Below, piece after piece: positions 6,027 through 6,985 of a DNA stretch of 6,985 nucleotides. The notes beneath the pieces are model-generated. The model was not told where the DNA came from and did not search any database. It worked only from the letters and a program-made list of their open reading frames with translations. The position numbers and the translations under genes are program-made. Origin of the DNA: Methylococcaceae bacterium (lineage in GTDB: Bacteria > Pseudomonadota > Gammaproteobacteria > Methylococcales > Methylomonadaceae); contig JAUXDP010000166.1 of assembly GCA_030618325.1 (NCBI GenBank), positions 1-6,985 on the forward strand, given 5' to 3'. How positions within the stretch are numbered: position 1 is the first letter of the stretch; every line of letters begins with the position of its first letter.

Positions 6027-6939
6027 ACTCCTGCTTTTTCTGGCAGCGCTACTTATTTCTGTATGCAGTGTTGCAGAAAATAAATCTCCTATACAAATCG
6101 AATTAGCAAGGCAAAGGAATTTTGGCTATAGCTTGGGTGATGAAATCGTCACCACCGCTTTAATCAACACTGGCTTCGGCTATCAACTGGAACCAGCATC
6201 CATTCCAAAACCGGGACCGGTTAATAATTGGCTAACTTTAACCAAAACCAAACTTGAACAAGGTAGCAATGGCTATGACTATCAGTTACAGCTCTATTAC
6301 CAAGCTTTTAAAAGCGTAAAACAGAGTACACAACTTACTATTCCGGCAGTAGAATTACGTTTTGTTAATTATCTGAAAAGCACCAGTAAATCCATTCCCT
6401 CCTGGTATTTTATTTACAATCCTTTAATTCTGGGAACAACGCCAGATAATCAAGTTAGCATTCAAGGTCCGATAAAACCGGTGTACCTGAATACGACATC
6501 TCATTATCCTGTGATTTTCTGGCTAATTATGTTCGCTACCCTGTTATCGCTTTATCTTGTCTGGATCTATGACAAACTGCCTTTTTTTCGGTGCTCTGGC
6601 GGTCCTTTTGGACGAGCTTGTCATACCATGAGCCAATTAAGTAAAACAACTGATTCAGAAACAAATAATCGTGAAGCATTATCATGTTTTCATAAAGCCA
6701 TGAATGAATGTGCCGGTAAAACAGTTTTTAGCAAAAATCTGGCTGAATTTTTCCAACATCATCCACAATTTTCTGGGGCAAAGCCCGAAACAGAAAAGCT
6801 ATTCAATTATTCCCGGCAACTATTTTTTTCCCAATCAGTCACGCAATCAGCCACACAGAGAGAGGCCATCACAACTCAACAAATGTTATCGCTCTGCCAG
6901 TGGTATCGAAAAATTGAACGAGGCTCCCGGTGGAGCTAG
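6016..6939 (+). CDS. mxaA: MxaA, inner-membrane-anchored protein for methanol dehydrogenase calcium loading
   Basis: This 307-residue protein starts with a signal peptide (hydrophobic 4-18, likely cleavage after SVA at residue 20). A periplasmic domain (about 21-163) contains FGYSLGDEI, PKPGPVNNWLTL and IPSWYFIYNPL, as I recall for MxaA. One membrane helix (about 164-184) leads to a cytoplasmic helical domain (about 190-307) with GGPFGRACHTMSQL, REALSCFHKAMNECAG and LSLCQWYRKIERG. In methylotrophs MxaA, with MxaK and MxaL, is required for insertion of calcium into the PQQ methanol dehydrogenase. The ATG lies inside the end of mxaS and has no clear ribosome site, which again points to coupling. 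The 3' end overlaps the next gene by 10 bp. A 12-bp tandem duplication (6832-6855) adds QSVT-QSAT to a linker. Identification rests on pattern memory plus gene order. Confidence 0.85.
   Translation: MNSRLLLFLAALLISVCSVAENKSPIQIELARQRNFGYSLGDEIVTTALINTGFGYQLEPASIPKPGPVNNWLTLTKTKLEQGSNGYDYQLQLYYQAFKSVKQSTQLTIPAVELRFVNYLKSTSKSIPSWYFIYNPLILGTTPDNQVSIQGPIKPVYLNTTSHYPVIFWLIMFATLLSLYLVWIYDKLPFFRCSGGPFGRACHTMSQLSKTTDSETNNREALSCFHKAMNECAGKTVFSKNLAEFFQHHPQFSGAKPETEKLFNYSRQLFFSQSVTQSATQREAITTQQMLSLCQWYRKIERGSRWS
6920..6923 (+). promoter_or_regulatory. Ribosome binding site for the mxaC-like gene, inside mxaA
   Basis: GAGG stands 6 nt before the GTG at 6930, within the last codons of mxaA. It is the clearest ribosome site in the operon and supports the GTG as the start of the next gene. 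Confidence 0.55.
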
Positions 6940-6985
6940 AATTTACCAACCCTTGGTTACTTTTATTATCACCACTGGCATTAAT
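6930..6985 (+). CDS. mxaC: MxaC-like VWA membrane protein, N-terminus only (runs off the right edge)
   Basis: A reading frame opens with GTG at 6930 inside the 3' end of mxaA and runs to the window edge. It gives MELEFTNPWLLLLSPLAL if the GTG is read as Met. The short F-x-N-P-W-x-L-L-L-L-x-P opening is typical of the first membrane helix of MxaC, BatA and other VWA proteins next to MoxR/DUF58 genes. In mxa clusters the gene after mxaA is mxaC. Only 18 full codons are visible, so no VWA domain can be confirmed. A GAGG ribosome site 6 nt upstream and the 10-bp overlap with mxaA support it as a real gene. Confidence 0.7.
   Translation, partial: MELEFTNPWLLLLSPLAL

Noticed and set aside
1..6985. 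CRISPR arrays, tRNA or rRNA genes, defence systems, transposase genes.
   Set aside because: No regularly spaced repeats, tRNA-like cloverleaf sequences, transposase motifs or defence-protein domains were seen. The only mobile-type feature is the non-coding palindromic element.

Overview
The window looks like chromosomal DNA of a moderately AT-rich gammaproteobacterium with a methanol-oxidising (methylotrophic or methanotrophic) lifestyle. The gammaproteobacterial assignment rests on a classical Fur protein divergent from bamE (omlA) and on Lol lipoprotein-export genes. The methylotrophic assignment rests on the right-hand third, which reads as part of a methanol dehydrogenase maturation operon, mxaR-mxaS-mxaA-mxaC. 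Genus cannot be fixed from this sequence alone. The base composition and gene set would fit a Methylophaga-like or type I methanotroph genome, but that is inference.

Left block (1-1961, minus strand): fur, then lolC, then lolD, which runs off the left edge. fur uses a TTG start forced by an in-frame stop two codons upstream. lolC follows fur after 40 bp, and lolC and lolD overlap by 8 bp. Divergent from fur, across a 142-bp intergenic region, is bamE (2104-2946). Its protein is a lipoprotein with a normal BamE core and an unusually long acidic tail. Fur is therefore flanked by outer-membrane biogenesis genes on both sides.

Middle (2947-4179): directly after the bamE stop lies a 158-bp imperfect palindrome (2952-3109). 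It has 18-bp terminal inverted repeats, an exact central palindrome and a TATA (or TA) flank duplication, so it looks like a MITE. It is followed by a strong 13-bp-stem hairpin (3115-3160) between the convergent bamE and hydrolase genes. The hydrolase gene (3168-4022, minus) encodes a lipoprotein alpha/beta hydrolase. The 157-bp divergent region before mxaR contains a dyad near the hydrolase start, an 11-bp-spaced TGACAA direct repeat and a TTGACA promoter for mxaR.

Right block (4180-6985, plus strand): mxaR (MoxR-type AAA+ ATPase), mxaS (DUF58/VWA-like protein), mxaA (periplasmic or inner-membrane protein linked to calcium loading of methanol dehydrogenase) and the first 18 codons of an mxaC-like VWA membrane protein. 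Consecutive genes overlap by 4, 11 and 10 bp, so they are probably one translationally coupled unit. In known systems these proteins act together to mature the periplasmic calcium/PQQ methanol dehydrogenase. Unlike the textbook mxaFJGIRSACKLD order, mxaFJGI is not directly upstream here: the block begins with its own promoter next to an unrelated divergent gene. The MxaR-like ATPase also carries Asn where Walker B normally has Asp.
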